Shown: piece by piece, positions 16,627 to 27,100 of the stretch
Layout: every line of letters starts with the position of its first letter
Numbering within the stretch: the first letter of the stretch is position 1
Origin: Collibacillus ludicampi
GTDB taxonomy: Bacteria; Bacillota; Bacilli; Tumebacillales; BOQE01
Direction of reading: 5' to 3'
DNA length: 64,000 nt
Assembly: GCF_023705585.1 (NCBI RefSeq)
Contig: NZ_BOQE01000001.1
Span: 3,380,710-3,444,709, forward strand
Notes under the pieces: model-generated
What the model was told of the DNA's origin: nothing
The model's input: the letters and a program-made list of their open reading frames with translations, nothing else
Databases searched by the model: none
Translations under genes and position numbers: made by a program

Positions 16627-16668
16627 AAGGGTGGCGGTAGGGTTTGCGAACCCTTTCCCGCCCTTTTT
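16627..16668 (+). terminator. Intrinsic terminator between rpsB and tsf
   Basis: A G-rich arm (from AAAGGGTGGCGG through AGGGTT) pairs with AACCC and CCCGCCC around a TGCG loop, followed by five T at 16664-16668. The hairpin is strong. As tsf is usually co-transcribed with rpsB, it may act as an attenuator that lowers tsf relative to rpsB. Confidence 0.8.
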
Positions 16669-16726
16669 GTTTGCGATTCGAATCTCTGAGAAGAATCTAA
16701 TAATATTTTTAAGGGGGCAACAATTC

Positions 16727-17377
16727 ATGGCAATCTCAGCCCAACAGGTGAAGGAATTGCGTGAAAAAACCGGCGCTGGCATGATGGATTGCAAAAAAGC
16801 GCTCACGGAAGCAAATGGCGATATGGAAAAAGCGATCGAAATTCTGCGTGAAAGAGGCCTCGCTGCCGCTGCGAAAAAATCGGGGCGCATCGCTGCGGAA
16901 GGGATCGTGGAATCGTACATTCATATGGGCGGAAAGATCGGCGTTCTGGTGGAAGTCAACTGTGAGACAGATTTCGTGGCGAAAACGGATGAGTTCAGAT
17001 CTTTCGTAAAAGATGTAGCCATGCATATTGCGGCATCGCGTCCTCAATACATACGACGTGAAGAAGTACCGGCAGAAGTTGTAGAAAAGGAAAAAGAGAT
17101 TCTTCGCGCACAAACATTAAACGAAGGAAAACCGGCTAACATCGTCGATAAAATCGTTGAAGGCCGAATCGATAAATTCTTTAAAGAAGTGTGCCTGCTT
17201 GAGCAACCATTTGTGAAAAATCCTGACATCACAATTGATGAGCTCGTCAAGGAAAAAATAGCGAAGATTGGCGAAAACATCAATATTCGCCGCTTTGCTC
17301 GTTTCGAGATGGGCGAAGGCCTGGAAAAGAAAGAGGACAACTTCGTCGCTGAGGTCATGGCTCAGGTGAAGGCGTAA
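16727..17377 (+). CDS. tsf: Translation elongation factor Ts (short form)
   Basis: EF-Ts, 216 residues, is the nucleotide exchange factor of EF-Tu. The N-terminal UBA-like domain ([27 protein letters not shown]) and the core with [13 protein letters not shown] are present. The length is about 80 residues shorter than the B. subtilis or E. coli protein, giving a single compact core as in several other Bacilli families. The ATG at 16727 follows AAGGGGG. The open frame upstream to 16631 crosses the terminator and is not coding. Confidence 0.97.
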   Translation: MAISAQQVKELREKTGAGMMDCKKALTEANGDMEKAIEILRERGLAAAAKKSGRIAAEGIVESYIHMGGKIGVLVEVNCETDFVAKTDEFRSFVKDVAMHIAASRPQYIRREEVPAEVVEKEKEILRAQTLNEGKPANIVDKIVEGRIDKFFKEVCLLEQPFVKNPDITIDELVKEKIAKIGENINIRRFARFEMGEGLEKKEDNFVAEVMAQVKA

Positions 17378-17392
17378 TCGGTTTGTTAGACT

Positions 17393-17419
17393 GGGAACAC
17401 TCATCGTGTTCCCTTTTTT
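17393..17419 (+). terminator. Intrinsic terminator after tsf
   Basis: GGGAACAC (17393-17400) pairs perfectly with GTGTTCCC (17406-17413) around a five-base loop, followed by six T. Confidence 0.9.
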
Positions 17420-17421
17420 CC

Positions 17422-17461
17422 AATGTCCGCGGAAGAATATCAACCGGGCGGAACATTTTTT
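17422..17461 (+). terminator. Second terminator-like hairpin before pyrH
   Basis: AATGTCCGC (17422-17430) pairs with GCGGAACATT (17448-17457) with one bulged base, and the right arm runs into six T (17456-17461). It lies only a few bases after the tsf terminator and 17 bases before pyrH. It could be a tandem terminator or an attenuator for pyrH. The loop of 17 bases makes it weaker than the first. Confidence 0.45.
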
Positions 17462-17475
17462 GAAGCGGAGGATGA

Positions 17476-18761
<1,286 letters not shown>

Positions 18762-18768
18762 ACTGTCG

Positions 18769-18793
18769 ACCCCCTTTCATGGGGGTTATTTTC
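18769..18793 (+). terminator. Weak intrinsic terminator after frr
   Basis: ACCCCC (18769-18774) pairs with GGGGGT (18781-18786) around TTTCAT, followed by TATTTTC. The six-base stem and interrupted T run suggest partial termination before uppS. Confidence 0.6.
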
Positions 18794-18812
18794 TTCGTAG
18801 GGGAGAAGCGCG

Positions 18813-19583
18813 ATGTTGGAACGATTTAAGGGATTGTTCTCTCCAACAAAGGAACATGTCGATGAGTACGGAATTCAGCCCGATACAGTTCCCTATCATG
18901 TTGCGATCATCATGGACGGAAACGGCCGATGGGCGAAGAAAAGAGGACTTCCGCGCATCGCCGGACACCGCGCGGGGATGAAGACCGTAAAGGAAGTAAC
19001 GATCGCGGCCGATGATATCGGCGTAAAAGTGTTGACATTATACGCTTTCTCCACCGAGAACTGGAAACGACCTTTACAGGAAGTCGATTTTCTGATGAGA
19101 CTCCCTGAAGAGTTTCTTGCTCTCGAATTAGATGAGTTGATGGAGAAAAACGTACAGATTCGGGTGATCGGGGATTCGTCAGGGTTGCCTGCTCATACAC
19201 GAAAGACTGTTTTCGACGCGGTGGAAAAAACCAAACAGAATACAGGGTTGATACTCAATATTGCCCTCAATTATGGAGGAAGGGCAGAAATCATCGATGC
19301 GGTGCGCACGATCGTGCAAGAAGTGATCGATGGAAAACTGAGTGTCGAAGATGTCAGCGCTCATACGATTGAACAACATCTGCTGACCTCAGGATTGCCT
19401 GACCCAGACTTGTTGATTCGAACGAGCGGAGAAATCCGTTTAAGCAATTTTCTGTTATGGCAATCAGCCTATACGGAACTATGGTTTACCGATGTGTTGT
19501 GGCCCGATTTTAGAAGACATCATTTTTTCACAGCGATAAGGGACTACCAGAAAAGAGGTCGTCGCTTTGGCGGTCTTAACTAG
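18813..19583 (+). CDS. uppS: Undecaprenyl diphosphate synthase (isoprenyl transferase)
   Basis: This 256-residue cis-prenyltransferase makes the C55 lipid carrier for peptidoglycan. The catalytic Asp35 is in the signature HVAIIMDGNGRWAKKRGLPR, and the other family blocks follow (GHRAGMKTVKE, LTLYAFSTENWKRP, DLLIRTSGEIRLSNFLLWQSAYTELWF). The ribosome site GGGGAG precedes ATG 18813. It starts the uppS-cdsA-dxr lipid precursor group. Confidence 0.97.
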   Translation: MLERFKGLFSPTKEHVDEYGIQPDTVPYHVAIIMDGNGRWAKKRGLPRIAGHRAGMKTVKEVTIAADDIGVKVLTLYAFSTENWKRPLQEVDFLMRLPEEFLALELDELMEKNVQIRVIGDSSGLPAHTRKTVFDAVEKTKQNTGLILNIALNYGGRAEIIDAVRTIVQEVIDGKLSVEDVSAHTIEQHLLTSGLPDPDLLIRTSGEIRLSNFLLWQSAYTELWFTDVLWPDFRRHHFFTAIRDYQKRGRRFGGLN

Positions 19584-19598
19584 GAGTGGACATGGAAT

Positions 19599-20378
19599 AT
19601 GCTGTATCAACGGGTCCTGACGGGTATCATTGGTGGAGCGTTTTTTCTTTTGCTCGTTTATGTTGGTGGCTATGGTTTCCTGATTTTATTTTCAGTGCTC
19701 GCGTTGGTTGCGTACAGTGAATTGATCGGAATGAGAAGCGATCCTTATTTTTCTGTGCAGAGTATCATCGGTTATGCATTCGTGCTGATGTTGTTGCTTT
19801 TCGGAACAGAGACCAGTACATACTTGTTGCTGGGGCTATTTCTTCTTCTCAGCGTTCCCGTTGTCACGAAGAATCGTTTGTCGTATTCGGATATTTCCTA
19901 TTATGGGATGGGGGCGCTCTATATCGGTCTTTCCTTACATGCGGCCGTTCTCATTCGTCTTCATTTGGAGCATGGTTTGTACCTCTTTCTTTTCGTCTTG
20001 TTGTGTATTTGGGCGAGTGATACGATGGCTTATTTTGTCGGCGGTTTATTTAAAGGTCCGAAACTGTGGCCGGCGATTTCGCCAAACAAGACCTTTTCAG
20101 GCGCGCTCGGTGGCCTCTTTGGATCTTCGGCAGTCGGGTACGCTTTTTTCCTTTGGCAAGGGCTCGGGCATCCGCTGAGCCATTGGATGGTGTTGGCCAT
20201 TGGCATTTCACTCGTGGGACAAATCGGAGACTTTGTGGAATCTGCGATCAAACGTTCGCTTCATGTTAAGGATTCAGGAGTTCTTTTGCCTGGACACGGC
20301 GGGGTGCTTGACCGTTTTGACAGCTTGCTATTTGCATCCCCGTTCGCGTATCATGTATTTGTATGTTTAGGATTTTAG
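19599..20378 (+). CDS. cdsA: Phosphatidate cytidylyltransferase (CDP-diglyceride synthase)
   Basis: CdsA, 259 residues, is a polytopic membrane enzyme that forms CDP-diacylglycerol for phospholipid synthesis. It has at least six hydrophobic segments, WASDTMAYFVGGLFKG, SPNKTFSGALGG and the family signature KDSGVLLPGHGGVLDRFDSL near the C-terminus. ATG 19599 lies 15 bases after uppS. The order uppS-cdsA-dxr is conserved across Bacilli. Confidence 0.96.
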   Translation: MLYQRVLTGIIGGAFFLLLVYVGGYGFLILFSVLALVAYSELIGMRSDPYFSVQSIIGYAFVLMLLLFGTETSTYLLLGLFLLLSVPVVTKNRLSYSDISYYGMGALYIGLSLHAAVLIRLHLEHGLYLFLFVLLCIWASDTMAYFVGGLFKGPKLWPAISPNKTFSGALGGLFGSSAVGYAFFLWQGLGHPLSHWMVLAIGISLVGQIGDFVESAIKRSLHVKDSGVLLPGHGGVLDRFDSLLFASPFAYHVFVCLGF

Positions 20379-20406
20379 CCATGTACGGTTTTGATGAGGT
20401 GACAAC

Positions 20407-21567
20407 ATGTCGAAAGCGGTGGCCATACTCGGATCAACCGGTTCGATCGGGCGTCAAACGGTGGAGGTTATCAGAAGACACAGAGAACAGTTTTCTGTAT
20501 GTGCTTTGGCTGCCGGTCATAATGTCGATGAATTGGCGAATCAGATTCGAATGCTAAAACCTTCATTAGTTTCAGTGGCGACAGAAAGGGCAGCGGAAGA
20601 GCTGCGTGAACAGGTGGGCAATAGTGTCGAGATCGTCGTCGGCGATCAAGGGCTCATCGATGTCGCAACGCATCCTGATGCTGACATGGTTTTAACGGCC
20701 GTTGTAGGCACGCGAGGACTTGCTCCTACGATTGCTGCCATTCAAGCAGGAAAAACGATCGCACTCGCGAACAAAGAAACGCTGGTTGCGGCTGGCCATG
20801 TAGTTACGAAGTTGGCCGCGGAAAAGAATGTTCCGATTCTGCCTGTCGATAGCGAACATTCTGCGATCTTTCAGTGTTTGCAAGGAGAACGTATACCTAC
20901 CGTTCGTCGGATCATACTGACCGCATCCGGTGGCCCGTTTCGAGAGCATACACTTGAAGAAATGGAACATGTGAGTGTGGCTGATGCGTTGCGCCACCCC
21001 AATTGGTCGATGGGAGCGAAGATTACGCTGGATTCTGCCACTTTGATGAATAAAGGTTTGGAAGTGATCGAGGCACATTGGCTTTTTGGTTTACCTTATG
21101 AACAGGTCGATGTTATGATCCATCCACAAAGCATCATCCATTCCCTGGTTGAATTTGTTGACAGCGCACAGATCGCTCAACTCGGGATGCCGGATATGAA
21201 AGTGCCCATTCAATTTGCGTTAACGTATCCGGAAAGGGTCGCGGCTGAGTGGCCGCGATTAGATTTGACGAAAATCGCGCAACTGACATTCTCCCAGCCC
21301 GACCTGCATCGTTTTCCTTGTTTACGCCTTGCTTACGAGGCGGGCAAGACGGGCGGAAGCATGCCGGCCGTGCTCAACGCGGCGAACGAGGCGGCTGGAT
21401 CCCTGTTTTTGAACGGTACAATCGGTTTCTTGGATATCGCAAGCTTGATCGCCCGAGTGATGGAGAACCACTCGGTGGTTGCAGATCCTGATTTGGAAAC
21501 GATCGTTGCGCTCGATTCATGGGCGCGTGCAGAAGTTCTGCGGATTGCGAAGCAGTATTCCGCATAG
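20407..21567 (+). CDS. dxr: 1-deoxy-D-xylulose 5-phosphate reductoisomerase
   Basis: Dxr, 386 residues, performs the committed NADPH-dependent step of the MEP isoprenoid pathway. The N-terminal nucleotide motif [19 protein letters not shown], the metal-site region [19 protein letters not shown], and [31 protein letters not shown] are all present. It normally precedes rasP (the site-2 protease) in Bacilli. Here a terminator overlaps its stop and proS follows directly. Confidence 0.98.
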   Translation: MSKAVAILGSTGSIGRQTVEVIRRHREQFSVCALAAGHNVDELANQIRMLKPSLVSVATERAAEELREQVGNSVEIVVGDQGLIDVATHPDADMVLTAVVGTRGLAPTIAAIQAGKTIALANKETLVAAGHVVTKLAAEKNVPILPVDSEHSAIFQCLQGERIPTVRRIILTASGGPFREHTLEEMEHVSVADALRHPNWSMGAKITLDSATLMNKGLEVIEAHWLFGLPYEQVDVMIHPQSIIHSLVEFVDSAQIAQLGMPDMKVPIQFALTYPERVAAEWPRLDLTKIAQLTFSQPDLHRFPCLRLAYEAGKTGGSMPAVLNAANEAAGSLFLNGTIGFLDIASLIARVMENHSVVADPDLETIVALDSWARAEVLRIAKQYSA

Positions 21568-21594
21568 AGAGGTGTTTGTCTCACCTCTCTTTTT
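21566..21594 (+). terminator. Intrinsic terminator overlapping the dxr stop
   Basis: AGAGAGGTG (21566-21574) pairs perfectly with CACCTCTCT (21582-21590) and runs into a T stretch. A TACAAT box at 21597-21602, directly after it, could be the -10 of a proS promoter, but no good -35 is visible. Confidence 0.85.
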
Positions 21595-21637
21595 GCTACA
21601 ATGGACAATAGAGAGAAAAAGTAGATGGAGGATTCAT

Positions 21638-23341
21638 ATGCGTCAAAAAAAATATTTTATACCTACGCTAAGAGAGGTGCCTTCTGAGGCGGAAATCGTC
21701 AGCCACCAACTGCTTTTGCGCGCTGGTTTTATCCGTCAGTTGGCGGCCGGGATTTATACATATCTTCCGCTCGGGTATCGTTCCTTACGGAAGATCGAAG
21801 CGATTGTGCGGGAAGAAATGGATAAAAGCGGCGCACAAGAAATTCACTGTTCGTTTTTGCAGCCCATCGAATTATGGGAACAAACGGGACGTGCGGGAGC
21901 GTACGGTCCTGAGCTTGTTCGTTTGCATGATCGTCATGAGCGAGAATTTGTTCTAGGACCCACACATGAGGAAGTTTTCACGACGGTCGTTCGCAATGAT
22001 ATCAAGTCGTATCGCAAATTGCCCCTCATTTTGTATCAAATCCAAACCAAGTTTCGCGACGAACGGCGCCCCCGCTTCGGGTTGATGCGCGGACGTGAGT
22101 TTGTTATGAAAGATGCGTATTCTTTCGATTTGGATTGGGAAGGTTTGGATCGCTCCTACCGGGCCATGTATGATGCGTACAGCCGCATTTTTACTCGTTT
22201 GGGATTGAATTTCCGAGCGGTCGAAGCGGATGCGGGTGCGATTGGTGGAGAAGGCGGTACACATGAGTTCATGGTTTTGGCTGATGTGGGAGAAGATACG
22301 ATTGCGTCATGTACCCAATGCGATTATGCAGCTAATATCGAAATGGCTTCCGCCGGTCGCAAGAGAAAGGAATATAAGGAAGTTTCCGTCGCAGAGAGGG
22401 AAAAATTTCATACCCCGGATATCAAGACGATCGATCAATTGAGCAGTACACTAGGGGTTGAACCTTCCTCGTTTATCAAAACGCTCATTTATCTGGCTGA
22501 TGGTAAACCTGTTGCCGTACTCGTGCGCGGTGACCACGAAGTCAATGAAGTGAAGGTGAAAAATGTTCTTGGTGCAACAGAGGTTTCATTGGCTGATGAA
22601 GCGACGATCCGTCAGGTGACAGGTGCTCCTGTAGGTTTTGCGGGCCCTGTAGGCTTGAGTATTCCGTTGCTCGTCGATCTGGAAGTCGCAGAGATGGAAA
22701 CCGCGATCTGCGGGGCGAACGAAGTGGACATGCATGTGCGCAATGTAAAGCCGGGACGAGACTTCCCGTTGGAGCAAGTGGCAGATGTTCGCAACGTGAT
22801 CGTGGGGGATCAATGTCCTCATTGCGATGGTCATCTGGAATTTCACCGCGGAATTGAAGTGGGACATATCTTCAAATTAGGTACGAAATACAGTGAAGCG
22901 TTAGGTGCCACCTATCTTGATCAAAACGGAAAAGAGCAAGTGATGATCATGGGATGTTACGGTATCGGCGTTTCCCGCCTGCTTGCCGCGATCGTTGAAC
23001 AAAGCCATGATGACAAAGGGATCATCTGGCCGCTTGCAGTGGCTCCGTTCCAAGTTCATATCGTACCTGTGAACATGAATGATCAGAATCAAGTGCAGTT
23101 AGCCGAACAGTTGTATGACCGTCTTGTTGAGGCAGGCGTGGAAGTCTTGCTCGATGACCGCGATGAACGTCCGGGTGTGAAGTTTAAAGACGCCGATCTG
23201 ATCGGTTTGCCAATACGCATCACGATCGGCAAGCAGGCGGCTGAAGGTTTGGTCGAATTCAAAGAACGTAAGACGGAACAGGTGGAAGTTTTATCGCTTG
23301 AAGCGGTATACGAAAGAGTTCTCTCGCTGATCAAATCGTAA
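21638..23341 (+). CDS. proS: Prolyl-tRNA synthetase (bacterial type with editing domain)
   Basis: ProRS, 567 residues, is a class II synthetase with the inserted INS editing domain (about residues 225-400) characteristic of the bacterial type. Motif 2 ([25 protein letters not shown]), [18 protein letters not shown], motif 3 ([15 protein letters not shown]) and the C-terminal anticodon domain are visible. ATG 21638 follows GGAGG, and the frame upstream to 21479 lies in dxr. No T-box fold fits in the 43 bases between the dxr terminator and proS. Confidence 0.97.
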   Translation: MRQKKYFIPTLREVPSEAEIVSHQLLLRAGFIRQLAAGIYTYLPLGYRSLRKIEAIVREEMDKSGAQEIHCSFLQPIELWEQTGRAGAYGPELVRLHDRHEREFVLGPTHEEVFTTVVRNDIKSYRKLPLILYQIQTKFRDERRPRFGLMRGREFVMKDAYSFDLDWEGLDRSYRAMYDAYSRIFTRLGLNFRAVEADAGAIGGEGGTHEFMVLADVGEDTIASCTQCDYAANIEMASAGRKRKEYKEVSVAEREKFHTPDIKTIDQLSSTLGVEPSSFIKTLIYLADGKPVAVLVRGDHEVNEVKVKNVLGATEVSLADEATIRQVTGAPVGFAGPVGLSIPLLVDLEVAEMETAICGANEVDMHVRNVKPGRDFPLEQVADVRNVIVGDQCPHCDGHLEFHRGIEVGHIFKLGTKYSEALGATYLDQNGKEQVMIMGCYGIGVSRLLAAIVEQSHDDKGIIWPLAVAPFQVHIVPVNMNDQNQVQLAEQLYDRLVEAGVEVLLDDRDERPGVKFKDADLIGLPIRITIGKQAAEGLVEFKERKTEQVEVLSLEAVYERVLSLIKS

Positions 23342-23410
23342 CGGTTTGAATGAACAGGATTGAAATGGGAGAGGATTCCTGCCGGGGGTAATTACACGGG
23401 AGGAATCGAC

Positions 23411-24034
23411 ATGCTTTCACTGATCATTCCGGCGTACAATGAATCGCAGAACATCGCGCGTGTACTTGATGTTGTTACACAGATGAACGATTTTCATGAA
23501 ATCATCGTTGTGGATGATGGATCCATGGATCATACGTATCAGGTGGCCTCAAGTTATCCCGTACGCGTCATCCGCTTGGAACAAAATCGCGGAAAAGGAG
23601 CGGCGATCGCTGAAGGACTCAAGGCCGCACAATGCCCTTTTCTCGTTTTATTAGATGCCGATTTGATCGGATTAACTCCGGAACACATACGTCGCCTGAT
23701 CCGTCCGGTTTTGGAAGGTGAAGCTGTTATGACCATGGGCTTATTTGCAAATGGGAGGTTCGCAACGGATCTGGCGCAAAAAATGACACCTTCGATTACC
23801 GGGCAACGGGCTTTCCGACGGGATGTGCTGGAGGGACTTCCGCAATTGGAAGAGACTCGTTTCGGGGTTGATTTTGTACTTACGCGTCATGTCAAACGTT
23901 TGAACTTACCTGTAAAAACCGTCTTTTTGGATGATGTCACACAACAGATAAAAGAAGAAAAGCTGGGTTTTTCCCGTGGCTTTGTCGCACGTTTAAAGAT
24001 GTACTGGGAGATCTTGCGGGTCTTGGTTCGATAA
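23411..24034 (+). CDS. Family 2 glycosyltransferase
   Basis: This 207-residue protein has a GT-A fold. LSLIIPAYNESQNIARVLD opens the domain, IIVVDDGSMDHT follows, and a metal-binding LDADLIGL motif sits where DxD is expected. GQRAFRRDVLEGL further on resembles polyprenyl-phosphate sugar transferases such as the DPM1/YkcC group. No C-terminal membrane segments are present, so it is probably a soluble or peripheral enzyme. ATG 23411 has GGGAGGA 6 bases upstream. Its place between proS and polC is unusual, as these genes are adjacent in B. subtilis. Its acceptor and sugar are unknown. Confidence 0.85.
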   Translation: MLSLIIPAYNESQNIARVLDVVTQMNDFHEIIVVDDGSMDHTYQVASSYPVRVIRLEQNRGKGAAIAEGLKAAQCPFLVLLDADLIGLTPEHIRRLIRPVLEGEAVMTMGLFANGRFATDLAQKMTPSITGQRAFRRDVLEGLPQLEETRFGVDFVLTRHVKRLNLPVKTVFLDDVTQQIKEEKLGFSRGFVARLKMYWEILRVLVR

Positions 24035-24136
24035 CCGAAAGTGGCATACGTCCGTACACCACAGACTTTCAATGGACTTTCGATGTGAAACTTTATTGAA
24101 CCAACCTCTAAAGGAGAAAGAGGAAGGGGTTTACCC

Positions 24137-27100
24137 ATGAGCTTGCTATCAACTGATGGGCAAAGTCTCTCTTTTTTTCGTGAGAAGATGGGATTCGAAG
24201 ACGAAATCATGCTGAAGTACCTGCAATTTGCGAAAGTGGAAAAAGTGGAGGTATCCCGCGCGAATCGATGCGTATGCGTTTGGCTTTTCCTCCCGGAACG
24301 AATGCCCGCGTCCCTCTTTCAACGATTGCAGGAAGCGTTTTTCCGCGTCATGCCGCAACAGGTGGACGTGAACTTGCGTTTCCGCTACCTTCAACCGCTT
24401 TCACAGATTCGAGAGGTCGTCGATGAATATTGGGAAACATGTTTGCTTGAAATCGCAGGAGATGACCGCTACATCGTCAGTTTGTTAAAGACGTATGAAT
24501 GGAACAGCGACACAGAGGTGTCTGTCCTTTTTTTGGATGATATCAGTTTGGAACGGATGCAGAAAAAACAGTTCCATTCTGCCATTGAGCGATGGTACCG
24601 GGACAAGTTGCAGATACAACTGCAAGTCACTTTTCTCGTGGATCGAAAACGAGAGGAGAAAGTGCTTGAAATCCGCAAGAAAAACCAAGAGCAGGAAGCT
24701 TCTTATTTGGAACAAATGATGCAAATGATTGCGGAAGAAGAAAAAAAGGCGAAGGAAAAAGAAGCGGAGCCGGAGGAAACGGGCCCAAGTCAACTCGTGT
24801 TTGGTCGTCCCATCGAAGAAGAGGCACAACCCATCAACATGATCCAGGATGAAATGAGAAGAATTGTCGTTGAAGGACGGGTCTTCTCGCTGGATGTCCG
24901 CGAATTGCAAAGCGGGCGCACACTCTACACCTTCAATCTTACAGACAATACCAACTCGATCATGTGCAAAGTCTTCGCGCGGGGAGACAAACAACTGGAA
25001 ACTTTGCAACTCTTAAAAGAGAATATGTGGGTGCGTGTGCAAGGATCGGTACAGTATGATACCTTTGCGAAAGAACTTGTTCTGATGATTATGGATATGC
25101 ATGAAATCGATGCCCCCAAACGCTTGGATACAGCTCCTGATAAGCGAGTGGAACTGCACCTGCATACGCCGATGAGTGCACTTGACGGCGTCACGTCTGT
25201 TAAGGATCTGATCAAACAGGCGGCAGATTGGGGACATCAAGCGATCGCCATCACCGACCACGGCGTAGTACAAGCGTTCCCAGAGGCATACGCTGCAGCA
25301 AAAAAAGCGGGCATCAAATGCTTGCTTGGCGTCGAAGCGTATGTAGTCGATGACGGGGTGCCGATCGTTTATAAACTGAATGATGTGAATGACCGGGCGC
25401 TTAATGATGAGACCACTTATGTCGTATTCGATACGGAGACCACCGGTTTAAACGCGGTCGAAAACACGTTGATCGAGATCGCTGCCGTCAAGATGAAGGG
25501 AATGGAGATCATCGATCAATGGACGACATTGATCGATCCCGAGACGACGATTTCGCCAAAGATCACCGAACTAACCGGTATTACGAACGAGATGGTTCAG
25601 GGGCAGCCGAAACTTGCCGAAGCTCTCTCGAACTTCCGTGAATTTGTCGGAGATGCCGTTCTGGTCGCTCATAATGCGGAATTCGATTTGGGGTTTATAA
25701 CCGTATGCGCCGCAAGAGTCGGCATGCCGGAATGGACCAATCCTGTTCTTGATACATTGCCTTTGGCGCGCCGCTTGTATCCAAACGAGCGAAATCACCG
25801 TTTAAAAACATTGACACAGAAGTTTAACGTGGAGTTGGTCAACCATCACCGGGCTCTCGATGATACGGTGGCAACGGCCAAAGTCTTCCAACATATGCTG
25901 AAAGATCTGAAAGACCGCGGGATTACGCGTTTATCTATGTTAAATGAAAACGACGGCGAAGTGGATTACAGCCGCATGCGTCCTTTTCATGCGACAATTC
26001 TCGTGAAAAACCGGGAAGGATTACGCAATCTGTATCAACTGGTGTCCAAGGCCCATGTGAAATATTTCTACCGGGTTCCGCGCATCCCACGCAGTGAACT
26101 TGTAAAACACCGGAACGGGTTGTTGATCGGTACCGCTTGTCAGCAAGGCGAACTGTTCAACGGCATTTTGCGAGGAAAAACACATCAGGAGTTACTGGAA
26201 ATCGCCAAGTTTTACGATTATCTCGAGATTCAGCCGCTCGCTCATTATACACCTCTCCTCCGGGATGAATCGATTTCATCTCTGGAGGCCGTCAAGAATT
26301 ATCATCAAATGATCATCGAGATCGGTAATGAACTGGAAAAGCCGGTTGTAGCGACCGGTGATGTGCATTTCCTCAATCCGGAAGACAAGATTTATCGCGA
26401 AATCTTTTTGCACGCACAGAATCCTGAGGAAGCTAGCAATCAACCGCCTTTGTATTTTATGACGACCGATGAGATGTTGGATGCTTTTTCCTATTTGGGA
26501 GAGGAGAAGGCGTACGAAGTTGTAGTTACAAATCCTAGAAAGATCGCGGATCAAATTGAAGATGTTTCTCCAATCCCGGACAAGTTGTATACACCTGTCA
26601 TTGAGGGCGCAGAAGAAGAAATGAAAAGAATGTGTTATGAAAAAGCAAAGCGCCTGTACGGTGATCCCTTGCCGGAGATCGTCGAAAAGCGGCTTGAGAA
26701 AGAATTGAACTCGATCATCACGCACGGCTTCTCCGTGATTTATCTGATCGCTCACAAACTGGTGAAAAAATCGTTGGATGACGGTTACTTGGTCGGTTCG
26801 CGCGGATCGGTCGGTTCTTCTTTTGTCGCCACCATGTCGGATATCACGGAAGTGAACCCGCTGCCGCCCCATTACCTTTGCCCGAACTGTAAACACAGTG
26901 AGTTTATTGCAGACGGCTCTGTCGGCTCGGGTTTTGACCTTCCGGACAAAAACTGTCCGAAGTGCAACACGCCATACAAGAAAGATGGCCAGGATATCCC
27001 GTTCGAAACGTTCTTGGGGTTTAAAGGAGACAAAGTGCCGGATATCGATTTGAACTTCTCCGGAGAGTATCAACCACATGCGCACAACTATACAAAAGTG

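Noticed and set aside
21595-21637. T-box riboswitch before proS
   Set aside because: Only ~43 bases lie between the dxr terminator and proS, far too short for a T-box fold.
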